Below, piece after piece: positions 44,904-55,164 of a DNA stretch of 64,000 nt. A program made the position numbers and the translations under genes. Each line of letters starts with the position of its first letter. The stretch's first letter is position 1. The notes under the pieces are model-generated. The model searched no databases. It saw only the letters and a list, made by a program, of their open reading frames with translations, and had not been told where the DNA came from. Origin of the DNA: Thermomonospora echinospora (GTDB lineage: Bacteria > Actinomycetota > Actinomycetes > Streptosporangiales > Streptosporangiaceae); NCBI RefSeq assembly GCF_900108175.1, contig NZ_FNVO01000005.1:186001-250000 (forward strand), in the 5' to 3' direction.

Positions 44904-47345
44904 GTGGCCGAGTTCGAGGAGTTCCCGCACCGGACGCGGCGGGACCCCGGCGTGACGCACCGCGATCCGCACGCTCCGGAGGCGCCCGCCCCCGGCCCCG
45001 CGGCCACCCGCCGGGACGTCCCCACAGCGCCCGCCGACCCGCTGATCCGACTGCCCGGATCGCTGGCCGAGCGCTTCGCCGTGGTCGGCGAGCTGCCCGT
45101 CCAGGGAGCCGAGTCGGACCTGCTGCTGGTCCGGGACGCGGCCGGCGTCCGGTACGTGGTCAAGGTGTTCCGGCGGGGATACGCCGCCGACCGTGACGTG
45201 TGGGCCAAGCTGCCGGCGCTCGGCTCCCCGCACGTGGTGCGGATCCTGGAGAACGGGCACGCCGACGGCCGCGACTACGAGCTGAGCGAGTACGCGCCCG
45301 CCGGCAACCTGCGCGCGGTGATGGGCGCGCCGCTGCCGCCGGACACGGTCGCCGCGATCGTGGCGCAGCTGGCCGCCGGGCTGGACGCGCTGCACCGGGC
45401 GGGCATCGTGCACCGCGACCTCAAACCCGAGAACATCCTGCTCACCGGCACCGATCCCCTACAGGTGGCGATCACCGACTTCGGGCTCAGCAAGGTGCTG
45501 GACCAGAGCGTGGTGTTCGCCTCCTCGTCCCGGACGCTGGCCTACGCCGCCCCCGAGTCGCTGTCCGGGCAGGTGTCCCCGGCCCGGGACTGGTGGTCGC
45601 TGGGCATGATCGTGCGGGAGCTGGCCACCGGCCGGCCGCCGTTCGCCGGGATGAGCGAGACCGTGGTGGTCGACCACCTGGCCACCCGGCCGATCGACAA
45701 CTCCGACGTGGCCGACCCGCGGCTGCGGCTGCTGTGCCAGGGGCTGCTGGCCCGCGACCCCCGGCACCGCTGGACCGCCGCCCAGGTCACCGGCTGGCTG
45801 GAGGGACAGAGCCCGCCCGTCGCCGCCGAGTCGCCCGCCTCCTTCGACCGGCCGGCGCCGGCCGCCGGTCCGGGGCTGCCGTTCGCCGGACGGCGCTTCA
45901 CCGACCGGGCCGAGCTGGCCCGCGCTCTGGTGGAACGGTGGGACGAGGCAGCCCGCTACTTCTTCGCTCGGGGCGAGCGCGGAGAGGCCTGGCGGGCACT
46001 GCGGGATTGGCTGGCCGGATTCCCCGACGACGGCCGCATCGAGCTGATCGACGGCTATCTGACGACCGCCCTGCCGCCGGACGTCAAGGTGCTGCACCTG
46101 GTGCGCTGGCTGGATCCCGCGCTGCCGCCGCACTACCTGGGCCGCCGGGTGGGCGCCGGCGACCTGCCCGGGCTCGCCGCGCTGGCGGGGGATCCGGGTC
46201 ATCCCGACCACCGCACCGCCTGCCTCATCGGCCGGGCGCTGTGGGAGCACCGGCTGCTGCCCGAGCTGGCGGCGTTCGAGGGGGCGGCGGACCTGCGCCG
46301 AATCGACGACCGGTGGCGGGTGCACGTCGCCGAGTGGAACCGGCTGGTCGGCTGGTTGCGCGGCGGCGCCGGGCCGCAGGCGCCCAGCCCGTTCGCCGGG
46401 ACGGTGCACCTACCGGACGCCGGTGAGCCGGGCCCCGGTTCGGGCCGCCCCGGCGTCCCAGCCGACGAGCCGCCGGTGGTGCTGCTGACCCTGCTGGCGC
46501 TGGCTGCCGCCCCTGGGCAGACCGCATCGTTGCTGGCTGACGCCGCGAGACGGGCCCGCGCCGCCGTGCGGGAACCGGTGCCGTGGTTCGACCAGCTGGC
46601 GGCCTGGGCCGGAGCAGACGACCCGCGGGGCGGCGACCCGCTGCGGCTGCTGGCGGTGGTGCGGGCCGGGTCCGACGCCGCCCTGGCCGCCCAGGCCGTC
46701 GCCCAGGAGCGCCAGGTCACCGAACGGCGGCTCGCCGAACGCGAACGGCACTGGGCCGAACGCGAACGACAACGCCTGTCCGGCCGCGGCGCCGCCATGA
46801 CCCGCGCCGTCCTGTGGACCCTCCCCCTCCTGGCCCTGTGGCTCTTCGGCAGCTTGGTGGTGGGCTCGATCTCCGGCGGTGGTGAAGACGACGGAGTGCA
46901 AGGGTACGGCGGCTTCGAGTCCTCTGCCAGAGTGCCGTTCGGGCTGTTGGCAGCGGTTTCGCTGCTCGCCTGGGCCGCCCAGTGCGGTGCGGAGGTGCTG
47001 CTGGCCCGCCGGCAGGGCGGCGACTATCTCCCCTACGGTCCCTGGTCGTGGCTGTCCAAGGTGCTCGGTGCGGGCGGCCGGGGGCTTTCCCGGGCGTCGC
47101 AGACCATGTCGGCGTCCGCCCGCACCACCGGGCGGCGGGGCTGCGGGCTGCTGCTGCTCGCCGGGATCGTCCCCCTGCTGATCATCCTGCTGCTGGTGAG
47201 CCTGCTGACGGCGCTGGCCGGGCTGCTGTGGCTGCTGGTGCTGGTCATGGTGCCCGTCGCGCACGCGATCGCGGCCGGGGTACGACTGCACCATTGGAAG
47301 GCCGAACACGAGCGCGCCAGGCAGGCGTCCCTCGGGACGCCCTGA
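44904..47345 (+). CDS. Membrane-anchored Ser/Thr protein kinase
   Basis: 813 residues. Kinase domain about 58-285: Lys in YVVKVFRRG, catalytic loop [13 protein letters not shown] (about 170), DFGLSK (about 192), activation segment with [14 protein letters not shown]. Then about 330 residues of mostly helical sequence, a charged coiled coil ([20 protein letters not shown]) and three to four C-terminal transmembrane helices ([55 protein letters not shown] and following). The kinase faces the cytoplasm at the N-terminus, unlike PASTA kinases. First gene of a five-gene unit whose last gene encodes an FHA protein, a likely phospho-Thr reader. Confidence 0.9.
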   Translation: MAEFEEFPHRTRRDPGVTHRDPHAPEAPAPGPAATRRDVPTAPADPLIRLPGSLAERFAVVGELPVQGAESDLLLVRDAAGVRYVVKVFRRGYAADRDVWAKLPALGSPHVVRILENGHADGRDYELSEYAPAGNLRAVMGAPLPPDTVAAIVAQLAAGLDALHRAGIVHRDLKPENILLTGTDPLQVAITDFGLSKVLDQSVVFASSSRTLAYAAPESLSGQVSPARDWWSLGMIVRELATGRPPFAGMSETVVVDHLATRPIDNSDVADPRLRLLCQGLLARDPRHRWTAAQVTGWLEGQSPPVAAESPASFDRPAPAAGPGLPFAGRRFTDRAELARALVERWDEAARYFFARGERGEAWRALRDWLAGFPDDGRIELIDGYLTTALPPDVKVLHLVRWLDPALPPHYLGRRVGAGDLPGLAALAGDPGHPDHRTACLIGRALWEHRLLPELAAFEGAADLRRIDDRWRVHVAEWNRLVGWLRGGAGPQAPSPFAGTVHLPDAGEPGPGSGRPGVPADEPPVVLLTLLALAAAPGQTASLLADAARRARAAVREPVPWFDQLAAWAGADDPRGGDPLRLLAVVRAGSDAALAAQAVAQERQVTERRLAERERHWAERERQRLSGRGAAMTRAVLWTLPLLALWLFGSLVVGSISGGGEDDGVQGYGGFESSARVPFGLLAAVSLLAWAAQCGAEVLLARRQGGDYLPYGPWSWLSKVLGAGGRGLSRASQTMSASARTTGRRGCGLLLLAGIVPLLIILLLVSLLTALAGLLWLLVLVMVPVAHAIAAGVRLHHWKAEHERARQASLGTP

Positions 47346-47370
47346 TGCCCTCGGCGCCTGGAGGAACTGT

Positions 47371-48522
47371 ATGAGCAGTGGGGTCGAGGCCGATATCGCG
47401 CTGGACGCGGCGGTCGTCCTCAGCCTGGGGATGACCCGGGTGGCGGGCCGGGCCGCCGGGCTGACCGCGGCCGGGGCGCAGGCGCTGGCGGCGCTGGCCC
47501 AGGGCCGGGCCGATGCGCGCGCCGCCGCGCTGGCCGAGGCCGAGCGCCAGGACCGCGCCGTGCGGGAGGTGATCGACCGCAACGCCCGGATCGCCGTGCT
47601 CGCCGAGGCGCAGCGCGAGACCGGGACGCGGGTGCCGCTGCCCGCGCCGCTGCCGCCCGGCGACGGCTCTCCCGAGGAGCTGGCCGCCTGGTGCGCCGCC
47701 ACCGACCGGGCACTGGCCGAGGCCGAACGGCGGATCCGGGAGCAGGCGGCCGCCGGTGTCGCGGCGAAGGTCTTCGGCGTCCCGGCCGACGGGCTGCGCG
47801 CCGACCTCGACGCGCCGGCGCCCGCGCCGGGCGACGTCGGCCGCGCCGACCAGGCCGGTCACCGCGCCGAGACGCTGGTCCGGGTGCTGGCCAGGCTGGC
47901 GCCGGACACCGCCGCCGCCGACCGGGAGTTCGTCGCCGAGGCCGCCGGCCGGCTGCCCGGCGCGGCCACCGACGCCGAGGCCGAGGCGCTGCTCACCGAG
48001 GTACGGCTGCGCGTGCAGACCGCCAACGAGCGCACCGCCGAGCGCCGGGAGGCCGAACGGCGGCAGGCGGCCGAACGGGACGCCGCCGAGCAGGCCGAGG
48101 CCGAGCGGCGGTACGTGCTGGACGCCGTGACCACCGCCTTCGAGGAGCTGGGCTATGAGGTCGACGCCGGGTTCGAGACGCTGACCGCCCGGGACGGCAC
48201 CGTGGTCCTCAGCCGGGGCGGCTGGCCCGACCACAGCGTGAAGATGCGCGTCGAGGACGCCCGTACGATCAGGGCGGCGATGGTCCGTACCCGGGCCCCG
48301 CGCAGCGAGGACGACCGGCGCCGGGACGCCGAGCGCGAGCGCGAGTGGTGCGCGGCCTTCGAGGCGGCCCGCGAGCGGCTGGCCGCCGCCGGGATCGACT
48401 CCACCGTGACCTGGCGGATCGAGCCGGGCGACCACGAACTGCCGGTGGCCGCGCAGGCACGGCAGACTAGAGCCCGGACCAGGCAACGAGCACGGGAGCG
48501 CGGGCGGGAGCGCGAATCATGA
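47371..48522 (+). CDS. Coiled-coil protein of kinase-AAA+ operon
   Basis: 383 residues, soluble, very rich in Ala, Glu and Arg. Long helical/coiled-coil stretches (ALAEAERQDRAVREVIDRN, RTAERREAERRQAAERDAAE, ERRYVLDAVTTAFEELGYEV) separate a small alpha/beta C-terminal region (LTARDGTVVLSRGGWPDHSV, VEDARTIRAAMV). No known family recognised. It lies between kinase and AAA+ genes (25 bases after the first, overlapping the second by four bases), so it is a candidate adaptor or structural substrate of the AAA+ protein. Confidence 0.85.
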   Translation: MSSGVEADIALDAAVVLSLGMTRVAGRAAGLTAAGAQALAALAQGRADARAAALAEAERQDRAVREVIDRNARIAVLAEAQRETGTRVPLPAPLPPGDGSPEELAAWCAATDRALAEAERRIREQAAAGVAAKVFGVPADGLRADLDAPAPAPGDVGRADQAGHRAETLVRVLARLAPDTAAADREFVAEAAGRLPGAATDAEAEALLTEVRLRVQTANERTAERREAERRQAAERDAAEQAEAERRYVLDAVTTAFEELGYEVDAGFETLTARDGTVVLSRGGWPDHSVKMRVEDARTIRAAMVRTRAPRSEDDRRRDAEREREWCAAFEAARERLAAAGIDSTVTWRIEPGDHELPVAAQARQTRARTRQRARERGRERES

Positions 48523-50435
48523 CCGAGTCACCGACATTGGGGGGACGGCTGCAGGGCTGGCCGGCGTTCATCCGGGAACTGGACGCCACGCTGTCGGTGC
48601 ACTCGCAGTACGTCCTGTCGGGGAACCTGCACGACAGCTTCCTGGCGCCGCCCGCCGAGGGCGGGCCGGCCGGGCTGCTGCCGCTGCGCGACCTGCTGTG
48701 GGAGTCGCTGCGGTCCAGCGGCTTCTCCTGCCTGGTGGTGTACGACCCGGTGGACGGGCTGCTGGTGCACCCCGACACCGACGACGAGGCCGGCGACGCG
48801 GCGGCCGCGGCGGCCGAGCGGCTGCTGGGCAAGCTCAAGCCGGAGGACAAGCCGTCGCTGGAGGCGCTGACCCGGCAGCTGGCGGCCGTGGCCAGGCCGG
48901 CCGACAACGTGCGCGCCGCATTCGTGATCGACTCGGCGTCGCGGATCGCGCGCACCCCCACCGACCTGGAGCCGGCCGAGCGGGACTTCTTCCGGTACTG
49001 CGAGCGCCTGTCGCGCACCGCCCGTCCGGTGCGGGTGGCCGGGCCGCGGCCCAAGCCGCTGTACAACCCGGTCATCTGGCTGGTGGAACGGCCCGGCGAC
49101 CTGCCGCCCTGGCTGACCACCGGCAACGAGAACATCCGGGAGATCACCATCCCGCGGCCGCATCTGGGCGACCGGCAGGAGACCGCCCGGCTGCTGGCCC
49201 GGGCCTTCGGAGTGCCCGACGTCGGCGCCGACCCGGTGGCGGCCGAGGCGTGCGACGCGTTCGCCGAGCAGGCCGACGGGCTGACCCTGCAGTCGATGAT
49301 CGAGATCACCCGGCTGGCCCGCGAGCGCAATGTCGCCCTGACCGAGCTTCCCGATGCGGTACGCACCTACAAGCTGGGCGTGCTGGACAACCCGTGGAGC
49401 CGGGGCCATCTGCGGCGGCGGGTGCTGGAGGGCGAGAGCAAGGTGCCCGAGCGGGTGGTCGGCCAGCCGCAGGCGGTCACCAAGACCCTGGACATCCTCA
49501 AGCGGGCGGTGCTGGGGCTGTCGGGCGCCCAGGCCACCCGGTCCGGCAGCCGGCCGCGCGGGGTGCTGTTCTTCGCCGGGCCCACCGGCACCGGCAAGAC
49601 CGAGCTGGCCAAGGCGATCACCGAGCTGATCTTCGGGGACGAGTCGGCGTACCTGCGCTTCGACATGAGCGAGTTCTCTTCCGACCACGCCGGCGAGCGG
49701 CTGATCGGGGCGCCGCCCGGCTATGTGGGGCACGAGGCCGGCGGGGAGCTGACCAACGCGATCCGCGAGGACCCGTTCCGGGTGATCCTGTTCGACGAGA
49801 TCGAGAAGGCGCACCCGCGGATCCTGGACAAGTTCCTGCAGATCCTGGAGGACGGGCGGCTGACCGACGGGCGCGGCAACACCGTGCACTTCTCCGAGGC
49901 GATCCTGATCTTCACCTCGAACCTGGGGATGTACGTGGAGGCGCCCGCCCTGCCCGGCGCCACCCGGCCGGAGACCGGCTTCTCCCCCGGCACGCGGGTG
50001 CAGAACATCCATCCCGGCATGTCGTACGACGAGATCGAGACCAAGCTCAAGGGCGCCATCTCCGATCACTTCACCGCCGTGCTGAACCGGCCGGAGCTGC
50101 TGAACCGGTTCGGCGACAACATCGTGGTGTTCAACTTCATCTCGGCCGAGGCCGCCGACCGGATCTTCGATCTGCAGCTGGCCAACATCTGCCGTCGGGT
50201 CGCCGACGAGCACCGGCTGTCGCTGACCATCAAGGGCGAGGTCCGCAAGACGTTGCGTGAGTGGTGCACCGGCGAGCTGGACAAGGGCGGCCGGGGCATC
50301 GGGATGGCGCTGGAGTCGCACTTCGTCAACCCGCTGGCGCGCGCCCTGTTCGACCGGGAGCTGGCGGGCGACGAGCGGATCACGGTGGCCGGGATCGAAC
50401 GCAGGGGCGGCATCGTCCAGCTGGAACTGCTATGA
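48519..50435 (+). CDS. ClpB/ClpA-like AAA+ ATPase with degenerate first module
   Basis: 638 residues. The C-terminal half is a Clp/Hsp100 D2-type AAA+ module: Walker A GPTGTGKTELAKA (about 354), pore loop GAPPGYVGHEAGG, Walker B VILFDEIEKAHP, sensor 1 IFTSNLG, and an arginine-finger region NRPELLNRFGDNIVVF, ending in the Clp D2-small subdomain. The N-terminal ~300 residues look like an ATPase-type fold that lost its Walker A (YVLSGNLHDSF, CLVVYDPVDGL, AAFVIDSASRI, NPVIWLVERP). The intact pore loop suggests threading of a protein substrate. No Clp peptidase-binding IGF/L loop noticed. Coupled by 4-base overlaps to both neighbours. Confidence 0.9.
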   Translation: MTESPTLGGRLQGWPAFIRELDATLSVHSQYVLSGNLHDSFLAPPAEGGPAGLLPLRDLLWESLRSSGFSCLVVYDPVDGLLVHPDTDDEAGDAAAAAAERLLGKLKPEDKPSLEALTRQLAAVARPADNVRAAFVIDSASRIARTPTDLEPAERDFFRYCERLSRTARPVRVAGPRPKPLYNPVIWLVERPGDLPPWLTTGNENIREITIPRPHLGDRQETARLLARAFGVPDVGADPVAAEACDAFAEQADGLTLQSMIEITRLARERNVALTELPDAVRTYKLGVLDNPWSRGHLRRRVLEGESKVPERVVGQPQAVTKTLDILKRAVLGLSGAQATRSGSRPRGVLFFAGPTGTGKTELAKAITELIFGDESAYLRFDMSEFSSDHAGERLIGAPPGYVGHEAGGELTNAIREDPFRVILFDEIEKAHPRILDKFLQILEDGRLTDGRGNTVHFSEAILIFTSNLGMYVEAPALPGATRPETGFSPGTRVQNIHPGMSYDEIETKLKGAISDHFTAVLNRPELLNRFGDNIVVFNFISAEAADRIFDLQLANICRRVADEHRLSLTIKGEVRKTLREWCTGELDKGGRGIGMALESHFVNPLARALFDRELAGDERITVAGIERRGGIVQLELL

Positions 50436-51163
50436 GCCCGGCACCGCCGCTGCTGCTGGCCAAGGCGCACTATCCGGTCACCACGCTGGGTCCCGGAAGG
50501 CGGGCGGGCGTCTGGACGCAGGGCTGCACGCTGCACTGCCCCGGCTGCCTGTCGCGGGACACCTGGGAGGCCGACCCGGGGACGGCCGTGCCGGTCGACG
50601 CGGTGCTCGGTTGGCTGGAGTCGCTGCCCGTCCGGCCGGACGGGGTGACGATCTCCGGCGGGGAGCCGTTCCAGCAACCCGAGGCGCTGGCGGCGCTGCT
50701 GCGGGGAATCCACCGCTGGAGGGCGAACCTTCCGATGGACATACTCGTCTACAGTGGATATGTCTACTCTCGGCTCTCGCGTTCGGCGGCGACCCGCGAC
50801 ATCTTGGACCTGTGCGACGCCGTCGTCACGGGGCCGTACATCGACCGGCTCAATCCCGTGGGGGCCGAGGGGGGACGCCCCGGTGAGGGCTCTCTACTCT
50901 GGAAGGGGTCGGCAAACCAACGCATCGTGCCACTGACCGCCCTGGGTCGTGAACGGTACGGGTCGCCGATCGGCGGCGAAGGGCCCGAGGGTGCCGCTCC
51001 TTCCGCGGAAGGGCGGCCACGGGTACAGGTGTCCGTTGACGAAGGGCCGGAGGGAAGGCGGGTGTACTACATCGGTATCCCGCGACGAGGTGACATGTCT
51101 CACCTGGCGTCGATGCTGGAGCAGGCCGGAGTACGTTCGGGGGAGGTGTCCTGGCGGCCATGA
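50432..51163 (+). CDS. Small radical SAM protein (activase/4Fe-4S single-cluster type)
   Basis: 243 residues. The radical SAM CxxxCxxC is present as QGCTLHCPGC (Cys32, Cys36, Cys39) and the SAM-binding GGEP as ISGGEPF (75-80). Size and layout match NrdG/PflA-type activases with one [4Fe-4S] cluster. No glycyl radical enzyme is encoded in the window; the gene instead is fused by overlaps to AAA+ and FHA genes (ATGA at both ends). Role inferred: radical-based modification of a partner in this operon or of a substrate unfolded by the AAA+ protein. The C-terminal third (SPIGGEGPEGAAPSAEGRPR) is variable and may be a flexible linker. Confidence 0.9.
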   Translation: MSPAPPLLLAKAHYPVTTLGPGRRAGVWTQGCTLHCPGCLSRDTWEADPGTAVPVDAVLGWLESLPVRPDGVTISGGEPFQQPEALAALLRGIHRWRANLPMDILVYSGYVYSRLSRSAATRDILDLCDAVVTGPYIDRLNPVGAEGGRPGEGSLLWKGSANQRIVPLTALGRERYGSPIGGEGPEGAAPSAEGRPRVQVSVDEGPEGRRVYYIGIPRRGDMSHLASMLEQAGVRSGEVSWRP

Positions 51164-52476
51164 GCAGTCCCACCTGTCCCATCTGCGACGAGCCGTTCCA
51201 GCCCGGTGATCTGTTGTGCATGTCCTGCGGGGCGAACCTGGCCCGGGTCGGGGGAGCGCGCCGGCACGCGCCGACGAGCGAGCAGCAGCCTCCGCCGCAC
51301 GGCTACGGCCCACCTCAGCACCAGCCCCACCAGGCCCCGCCGCAGCACGGCCACCAGCCCCAGCAGGGGCAGCAGGACGCGTGGCCGCCGCAGCAGGACG
51401 CATGGGCGCCGCCGCCTCAGCAGCAGGCGCCCCACCAACAGGGCCGGCATGCCGGCCCGCACGGTGGCCGGCACGAGCAGCCCGCCGAGGACTGGCGGTC
51501 TCCGCAGCCGCATCACCAGCAGCCCCCGCCGGCGGACCAGGGGCACGGCCCCCAGTGGGCTCCCGCCCAGGGCGGGCAGGGAGCCGGTCAGGACTGGCCC
51601 CCGGCGCAGGGCCAGGGAGCGCAAGGAGCCGACCAGGGCTGGCCGCCCGCGCAAGGCCAGGGAGCGCAAGGAGCCGGTCAGGGCTGGCCGCCCGCGCAAG
51701 GTCAAGGAGCGCAAGGGGCCGACCAGGGCTGGCCGCCCGCCCAGGGCCAGGGAGCGCAAGGAGCCGGTCAGGACTGGCCGCCCGCACAGGGCGGCGGACA
51801 GGCGCCGGCCCAGGACTGGCCTCCCGCCCAGGAGGGGTGGCCGCCGGCCCAGCAGCATCAGGCGTCCCCGCACCAAGGGCCCGCGCAGCATCAGGCGCCG
51901 CACCAGCAGGCCCCCCAGCACCAGGCCCCGTACCAGCAGGGGATGCCGCACGGCCCGGCCGACCACCAGATGCCGCCCCCCCAGCACGGCGGCCGGCCGC
52001 TCACGCCCCCGCCGCACGGCCGGGAGGCGACGCTACTGCCACCCGACGAGGCCGGGCACCGCGGGTCCCCCGACAGCACGGCGTTCATGTGCCCGCACTG
52101 CGAGGCGGTGCTGAGCAATCCGGCGGCCGCCCAGTGCGACAACTGCCTGCGCCCGCTGCGCCAGCAGGCCCCCGTGCTGCGGGTGGTCTTCCCGTCCGGG
52201 GAGCTGAAGATCTCGGTGGGCCAGCACCTGGTGCTGGGCCGCGACGCCGGCCAGTCCCCCGTTGCGTCCACGTTCACCCAGTACGACAACGTGTCACGGC
52301 GGCACTCGACGGTGTGGCTCGACCCGTCCGGCACGGCCTGGGTCCGGGACGAGGGCTCCACCAACGGGACGTTCGTGAACGGCGAGCGGCTGCCGCGCGG
52401 CGTGGAGGCGCCGCTGCGCGACGGCGACCAGCTCCGGCTGGCCGCCGACGTCACCGGAACCGTACAACTGGCCTGA
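51160..52476 (+). CDS. Zinc-ribbon/FHA domain protein with Pro-Gln repeat linker
   Basis: 438 residues. N-terminal zinc ribbon (Cys6, Cys9, Cys20, Cys23), about 260 residues of Pro/Gln/Gly-rich linker including a 15-residue repeat, a second zinc ribbon (MCPHCEAVL...QCDNC), and a C-terminal FHA domain (LVLGRDAGQ, NVSRRHSTVW, EGSTNGTFVNGERLPRG) with the Arg, Ser-Arg-Arg-His and Asn residues that bind phosphothreonine. It should recognise a protein phosphorylated by the operon's kinase. ATG overlaps the radical SAM stop. Confidence 0.92.
   Translation: MSSPTCPICDEPFQPGDLLCMSCGANLARVGGARRHAPTSEQQPPPHGYGPPQHQPHQAPPQHGHQPQQGQQDAWPPQQDAWAPPPQQQAPHQQGRHAGPHGGRHEQPAEDWRSPQPHHQQPPPADQGHGPQWAPAQGGQGAGQDWPPAQGQGAQGADQGWPPAQGQGAQGAGQGWPPAQGQGAQGADQGWPPAQGQGAQGAGQDWPPAQGGGQAPAQDWPPAQEGWPPAQQHQASPHQGPAQHQAPHQQAPQHQAPYQQGMPHGPADHQMPPPQHGGRPLTPPPHGREATLLPPDEAGHRGSPDSTAFMCPHCEAVLSNPAAAQCDNCLRPLRQQAPVLRVVFPSGELKISVGQHLVLGRDAGQSPVASTFTQYDNVSRRHSTVWLDPSGTAWVRDEGSTNGTFVNGERLPRGVEAPLRDGDQLRLAADVTGTVQLA
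51581..51795 (+). repeat. 45-bp coding tandem repeat in FHA protein linker
   Basis: About five tandem copies encoding the 15-residue unit GWPPAQGQGAQGADQ, with G/D alternating at two positions (GADQ/GAGQ, GW/DW). The nucleotide sequence is also well conserved, so copy number may vary between strains. Confidence 0.85.
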
Positions 52477-52628
52477 ACCGTCCAAGCGAGGCGACGGCCT
52501 GATCACCGGTCGCCAACATTCCGGTCAGTGTTCGCTTTCGCAGCGGCACACCGGCATATGGGTCCGGTAGGGTCATGCGTCGCATACCCCGCGCGCATAC
52601 GGACGACACCGCAGTCAGGAGTTCACCG

Positions 52629-53054
52629 ATGGGTACCCCCTACGGTCCGGGTCAGCCCCCCGGCTGGCAGCAGCCCGGGCAGCCCTACCCACCCCAACCC
52701 GCCGCGTACCAGCAGCCCGCGGGTCCGCGCTACGACAACGACAAGGGCTTCTTCGGATCGCTCTTCGACTTCAGCTTCGACAATTTCATCGCGCCGAAGC
52801 TGGTGAAGTTCCTCTACGTGGTGTCGCTCATCCTGCTGACGCTGTTCGCGATCGGTTACATCATCTTCGGCTTCGCCGCGATGGCCTCCGGTGACGACAG
52901 CGGCGCGGTGGTGGGACTCCTGATCATCATCGCCGCCCCCATCATCTGGTTCCTGTACGTGATGGTCACCCGGGTGTGGCTGGAACTGCTCATCGTCATG
53001 TTCAAGATCAGCGAGGACATCAAGGACATCCGCGACAGCCGCACGCTGCGCTGA
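52629..53054 (+). CDS. DUF4282 membrane protein 2
   Basis: 141 residues. Pro/Gln-rich N-terminus (PGQPPGWQQPGQPYPPQP), then DUF4282: GFFGSLFDFSFDNFIAPKLV, two helices (FLYVVSLILLTLFAIGYIIF, GLLIIIAAPIIWFLYVM) and a conserved RVWLELLIVMFKISEDIKDI end. ATG 52629 has aggag upstream. 152 bases after the FHA gene, same strand. Paralogue of the protein at 44341. Confidence 0.92.
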   Translation: MGTPYGPGQPPGWQQPGQPYPPQPAAYQQPAGPRYDNDKGFFGSLFDFSFDNFIAPKLVKFLYVVSLILLTLFAIGYIIFGFAAMASGDDSGAVVGLLIIIAAPIIWFLYVMVTRVWLELLIVMFKISEDIKDIRDSRTLR

Positions 53055-53071
53055 CGAGTCCGGCAGCAACC

Positions 53072-53109
53072 GAAGAGCCCGCCTCGCGCTCGCGCGGGGC
53101 GGGCTCTTC
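53072..53109. terminator. Bidirectional terminator between DUF4282 and typA genes
   Basis: GAAGAGCCCGCC / GGCGGGCTCTTC perfect 12-bp inverted repeat around a short GC-rich loop; A-rich and T-rich ends on the two strands fit termination from both sides. Confidence 0.8.
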
Positions 53110-53123
53110 GTCGCCGGGCCGGC

Positions 53124-54977
53124 TCAGCCGGAGCGCTTGGCGCGGGCGCGGGTGCGCTCGCGCTCCTTGGCGTCCAGCACCACCTTGCGGATCCGGATCG
53201 CGCCGGGCGTCACCTCGACGCACTCGTCCTCGCGGATGAACTCCAGCGCCTCCTCCAGGGACAGCACCCGCGGCGGAGTCAGCCGCTCCAGCTCGTCACC
53301 GGTGGAGGAGCGCATGTTGGTGAGCTTCTTCTCCTTGGTGATGTTGACGTCCATGTCGTCGGCGCGGGAGTTCTCGCCCACGATCATGCCCTCGTACACC
53401 TCGGTGCCCGGGCCCACGAAGAAGGTGCCGCGCTCCTGCAGGTTGGTGATGGCGAACGCGGTCGCCGCGCCGGCCCGGTCGGCCACCAGCGAGCCGGACG
53501 GGCGGGTGCGCAGGTCGCCGAACCAGGGCTCGTACGCCTCGAACACGTGGTGCGCCATGCCGGTGCCGCGGGTGTCGGTCAGGAACTCGGTGCGGAAGCC
53601 GATCAGGCCGCGGGCGGGGACCAGGAACTCCATGCGCACCCAGCCGGTGCCGTGGTTGGCCATGTGCTCCATCCGGCCCTTGCGCACCGCCAGCAGCTGG
53701 GTGACCGCGCCGAGGTGCTCCTCGGGGATGTCCACCGTCAGCCGCTCGACCGGCTCGTGCCTCCTGCCGTCGATCTCGCGGGTGACCACCTGGGGCTTGC
53801 CGACGGTCAGCTCGTAGCCCTCCCGGCGCATGTTCTCCACCAGGATGGCCAGCGCCAGCTCGCCGCGGCCCTGCACCTCCCAGGCGTCCGGCCGCTCGGT
53901 GGGCAGCACCCGGATCGACACGTTGCCGACCAGCTCGCGGTCGAGGCGGTCCTTGACCATCCGGGCGGTGACCTTGGTGCCCTTCTCCCGGCCGGCCATC
54001 GGGCCGGTGTTGGTGCCCAGCACCATCGAGATGGCCGGCTCGTCCACCGTGATCAGCGGCAGCGGGCGCGGGTCGTCGGGGTCGGCCAGGGTGTCGCCGA
54101 TCATGATGTCCGGGATGCCGGCGATGGCGACGATGTCGCCGGGGCCGGCCTCGTCGGCGGGCCTGCGCTCCAGCGCCTCGGTCATCAGCAGCTCGGTGAT
54201 CTTGACCCGCTCGGTCCCGCCGTCATGGCGGCACCAGGCGACCTGCTGCCCCTTCTTCAGGGTGCCGGCGTGCACGCGGCACAGCGCGATGCGGCCCAGG
54301 AAGTTGGAGGCGTCCAGGTTGGTGACGTGCGCCTGCAGTGGGGTGTCCGGGTCGTAGGTGGGCGCCGGGATGGTCTGCAGGATCGTGGTGAACAGCGGCT
54401 CCAGGTCCGGGCTGTCGGGCAGCTCGCCGTTGCCGGGCTTGGTCAGCGAGGCCCGCCCGGCCCGGCCCGAGGCGTACACGATCGGGAAGTCGATCTGGTC
54501 CTCGGCGGCGTCGAGGTCCATGAACAGCTCGTAGGTCTCGTCGACGACCTCGTCGATCCGCGCGTCCGGCCGGTCGGTCTTGTTGACCACCAGGATCACC
54601 GGCAGCCGCGCGGCCAGCGCCTTGCGCAGCACGAACCGGGTCTGCGGCAGCGGCCCCTCGCTGGCGTCCACCAGCAGCACCACCCCGTCCACCATGGACA
54701 GCCCGCGCTCCACCTCGCCGCCGAAGTCGGCGTGCCCCGGGGTGTCGATGATGTTGATCGTCATCCCGTCCCGGCGGATCGCGGTGTTCTTGGCCAGGAT
54801 GGTGATGCCCTTCTCCCGCTCCAGGTCATTGGAATCCATGACGCGCTCGTCGACGTCCTGGTTGGCGCGGAAGGCTCCGGACTGCCAGAGCATCGCGTCG
54901 ACCAGGGTGGTCTTCCCGTGGTCGACATGAGCAACGATCGCGACGTTACGGAGATCGTCGCGCGTGGAGATGGGCAT
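53124..54977 (-). CDS. typA: Translational GTPase TypA/BipA
   Basis: 617 residues, full length. GTPase motifs G1 [15 protein letters not shown]2 [11 protein letters not shown]3 [13 protein letters not shown]4 NKTDRPDA; then domain II, EF-G-like domains and the TypA-specific C-terminal domain ([20 protein letters not shown]). Ribosome-associated GTPase with roles in stress growth and ribosome assembly. ATG 54977 ([11 protein letters not shown]) matches the family N-terminus; the frame is open further upstream but without family sequence. Confidence 0.96.
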   Translation of the reverse strand: MPISTRDDLRNVAIVAHVDHGKTTLVDAMLWQSGAFRANQDVDERVMDSNDLEREKGITILAKNTAIRRDGMTINIIDTPGHADFGGEVERGLSMVDGVVLLVDASEGPLPQTRFVLRKALAARLPVILVVNKTDRPDARIDEVVDETYELFMDLDAAEDQIDFPIVYASGRAGRASLTKPGNGELPDSPDLEPLFTTILQTIPAPTYDPDTPLQAHVTNLDASNFLGRIALCRVHAGTLKKGQQVAWCRHDGGTERVKITELLMTEALERRPADEAGPGDIVAIAGIPDIMIGDTLADPDDPRPLPLITVDEPAISMVLGTNTGPMAGREKGTKVTARMVKDRLDRELVGNVSIRVLPTERPDAWEVQGRGELALAILVENMRREGYELTVGKPQVVTREIDGRRHEPVERLTVDIPEEHLGAVTQLLAVRKGRMEHMANHGTGWVRMEFLVPARGLIGFRTEFLTDTRGTGMAHHVFEAYEPWFGDLRTRPSGSLVADRAGAATAFAITNLQERGTFFVGPGTEVYEGMIVGENSRADDMDVNITKEKKLTNMRSSTGDELERLTPPRVLSLEEALEFIREDECVEVTPGAIRIRKVVLDAKERERTRARAKRSG

Positions 54978-55164
54978 GCGTTCTCGCCTTGGGGTCTGGG
55001 TGATGGAGCCGCCGCAGACGGGGCGCGGCACGGTCGATTCTACGGGGCCGCCGGCGGCGGCACTTACCACAGAAGGTGCGGGGCGGGTCACCTTCGACCC
55101 CCCACGGCGAAGCCAACATCCCGCGATAGGGCCTTATTCCAGGCGAGGATCTAGGATCGCCGCC

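Noticed and set aside
51581-51795. Regular repeats as a possible CRISPR array
   Set aside because: The 45-bp units are contiguous, in frame and encode Pro/Gln repeats; there are no unique spacers and no cas genes.
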